Assembly (NCBI RefSeq): GCF_000716875.1
Contig: NZ_JNWQ01000154.1
Span: forward strand, 1-6,731
Source: Streptomyces novaecaesareae
GTDB taxonomy: Bacteria; Actinomycetota; Actinomycetes; Streptomycetales; Streptomycetaceae
Length of the DNA: 6,731 bases
Direction of reading: 5' to 3'
In this document: positions 6,218 through 6,731 of the stretch, piece by piece
Numbering within the stretch: position 1 is the first letter of the stretch
Layout: the number at the start of each line of letters is the position of its first letter
The notes under the pieces: model-generated
The model's input: the letters and a program-made list of their open reading frames with translations, nothing else
Databases searched by the model: none
Told to the model about the DNA's origin: nothing
Made by a program: the position numbers and the translations under genes

Positions 6218-6223
6218 ATACTA
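6218..6223 (-). promoter_or_regulatory. -10 element of a proposed leaderless promoter for the DUF1611 operon
   Basis: On the minus strand TAGTAT occupies 6223-6218 and fits TANNNT. Exactly 7 bases separate it from the ATG at 6210, so transcription would begin at or next to the start codon, the arrangement of leaderless actinomycete mRNAs. This would explain the lack of any ribosome binding site. I see no clear -35 hexamer 16-18 bases upstream. Confidence 0.45.
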
Positions 6224-6234
6224 ATCAAATGCAT

Positions 6235-6431
6235 TCGAAGGAAGCGGGTTTGAGTGGAGAGGGGGTTGTGATGTCTGCCGCAGGACGCTCGTCAGCGCTC
6301 AGACGCGCTGAACTGCGCATCCGACGACGATGGAGGGGCGGTGACGCCAAGAAGGGTACCGAGAACGACTGACGACCGGCTCCCCGAATCGCCGTTCCTC
6401 CACTGGTCCGCTGCCACTGCTGCCCGGTGCG
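6235..6431. other. Gene-poor spacer between the DUF1611 operon and the IS remnant
   Basis: I find no recognisable gene here. A perfect 7-bp hairpin (TCAGCGC at 6292-6298, GCGCTGA at 6305-6311, 6-nt loop) could be a terminator or operator, though it lacks a T-tract. An ATG at 6271 behind a G-rich tract (6261-6265) opens a 33-codon plus-strand frame ending at 6372 and rich in arginine. Its third positions are only about 62% G/C, far below the neighbouring genes, so it is probably not a normal gene. The segment may be scar sequence linked to the adjacent transposon remnant. Confidence 0.4.
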
Positions 6432-6714
6432 CTACGGCGGTGGTGCCAACTGGACGGTCGCGGCCCAGCCGCTGGTCGGAACCGTCTCCAGCTCCAGCTC
6501 ACGGACCTGCTTGCGCAGGCGGCGCAGTTCCTCGCGCTCGGCCGGGGTCAACGGGCCCTCACCGCCCGCACCTGATGCTGCTGCTTCCGCACGTGACCGC
6601 GCGACCCACTGTCACAGACTCCGGGTTGACACCCGACGGGATGCGCCGCCCGCTGGACTCCACCAGCGCGACCGCGTCCCGCTTGAACTCCCCCGAGTAC
6701 CTCGCAGTACCCAT
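6432..6714 (-). pseudogene. Degenerate IS3-family transposase OrfA remnant
   Basis: From the ATG at 6714, preceded by AGGA, the frame reads MGTARYSGEFKRDAVALVES, the start of an IS3-family OrfA with its Tnp_1 helix-turn-helix. After GRRIP, roughly the six residues expected before GVNPES are missing, and a one-base shift at 6612 then moves the frame, so frame one ends at TGA 6561-6559. The other frame resumes as QWVARSRAEAAA and GGEGPLTPAEREELRRLRKQ, the coiled-coil half of OrfA, as far as RELELE (about 6486). There homology stops: the usual EILRKAAxFFA is replaced by unrelated residues up to a TAG at 6434-6432. No OrfB (DDE integrase) follows. The element is broken by internal deletion, frameshift and truncation, and cannot transpose by itself. 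Its upstream end lies outside the window. Confidence 0.8.
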
Positions 6715-6731
6715 GAGGACATCCTCTCCAC

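Noticed and set aside
6271..6372. A 33-codon plus-strand small ORF with a G-rich ribosome-binding-like tract
   Set aside because: Third-position G/C is only about 62%, the product is mostly basic residues and no similarity is recognised, so it is not listed as a gene.
6715..6726. GAGGA-CA-TCCTC palindrome upstream of the OrfA remnant
   Set aside because: The arms are only 5 bp and overlap the start region of the remnant; the transposon end cannot be identified because the window stops at 6731.
1..6731. CRISPR arrays, tRNA or rRNA genes
   Set aside because: No regularly spaced repeats and no cloverleaf or rRNA-like segments were noticed on either strand.

Overview
The window looks like a piece of a Streptomyces or closely related actinomycete chromosome. 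The coding DNA is very GC-rich with strong G/C preference at third codon positions, TTA codons are rare and sit in only two genes, and the protein families are typical of that group. This is inferred from composition and gene content, since no database search was possible.

Layout, left to right. (1) Positions 1-908, plus strand: the 3' part of cysN, the GTPase subunit of sulfate adenylyltransferase, closed by a strong GC hairpin. (2) Positions 988-1854, minus strand: a LysR-family regulator that converges on cysN. A 176-bp spacer, apparently carrying overlapping divergent promoters, separates it from the next operon. (3) Positions 2031-4166, plus strand: a tightly coupled three-gene operon. 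It encodes a small EspR-like/XRE-type DNA-binding protein, an ImmA/IrrE-type zinc metallopeptidase (HELAH motif) and a multi-pass membrane protein of the MAB_1171c/DUF6545 type. The membrane gene contains two TTA codons (codons 4 and 50). (4) Positions 4180-4230: a perfect 18-bp-arm hairpin, probably a bidirectional terminator between convergent operons. (5) Positions 4238-6210, minus strand: a translationally coupled two-gene operon. The first gene encodes a DUF1611 P-loop protein (DgcN-like) and the second an SMP-30/gluconolactonase/LRE-family protein. The DUF1611 gene appears to start leaderless in an AT-rich patch and has a TTA codon at codon 3. (6) Positions 6235-6731: an apparently gene-free stretch followed by a degraded, frameshifted IS3-family orfA remnant on the minus strand.

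How the parts may work together. The operon at 2031-4166 has the look of a regulatory module: a DNA-binding protein, a cytosolic protease-like partner and a membrane partner that could act as sensor or effector. Its function is unknown to me. The operon at 4238-6210 looks metabolic, pairing a DUF1611 enzyme (a family with characterised D-glutamate N-acetyltransferases) with a lactonase-like beta-propeller. The last gene of the first operon and the first gene of the second carry TTA codons, so both may depend on the developmental tRNA bldA. The LysR regulator lies between cysN and the first operon and could control itself and its divergent neighbour.
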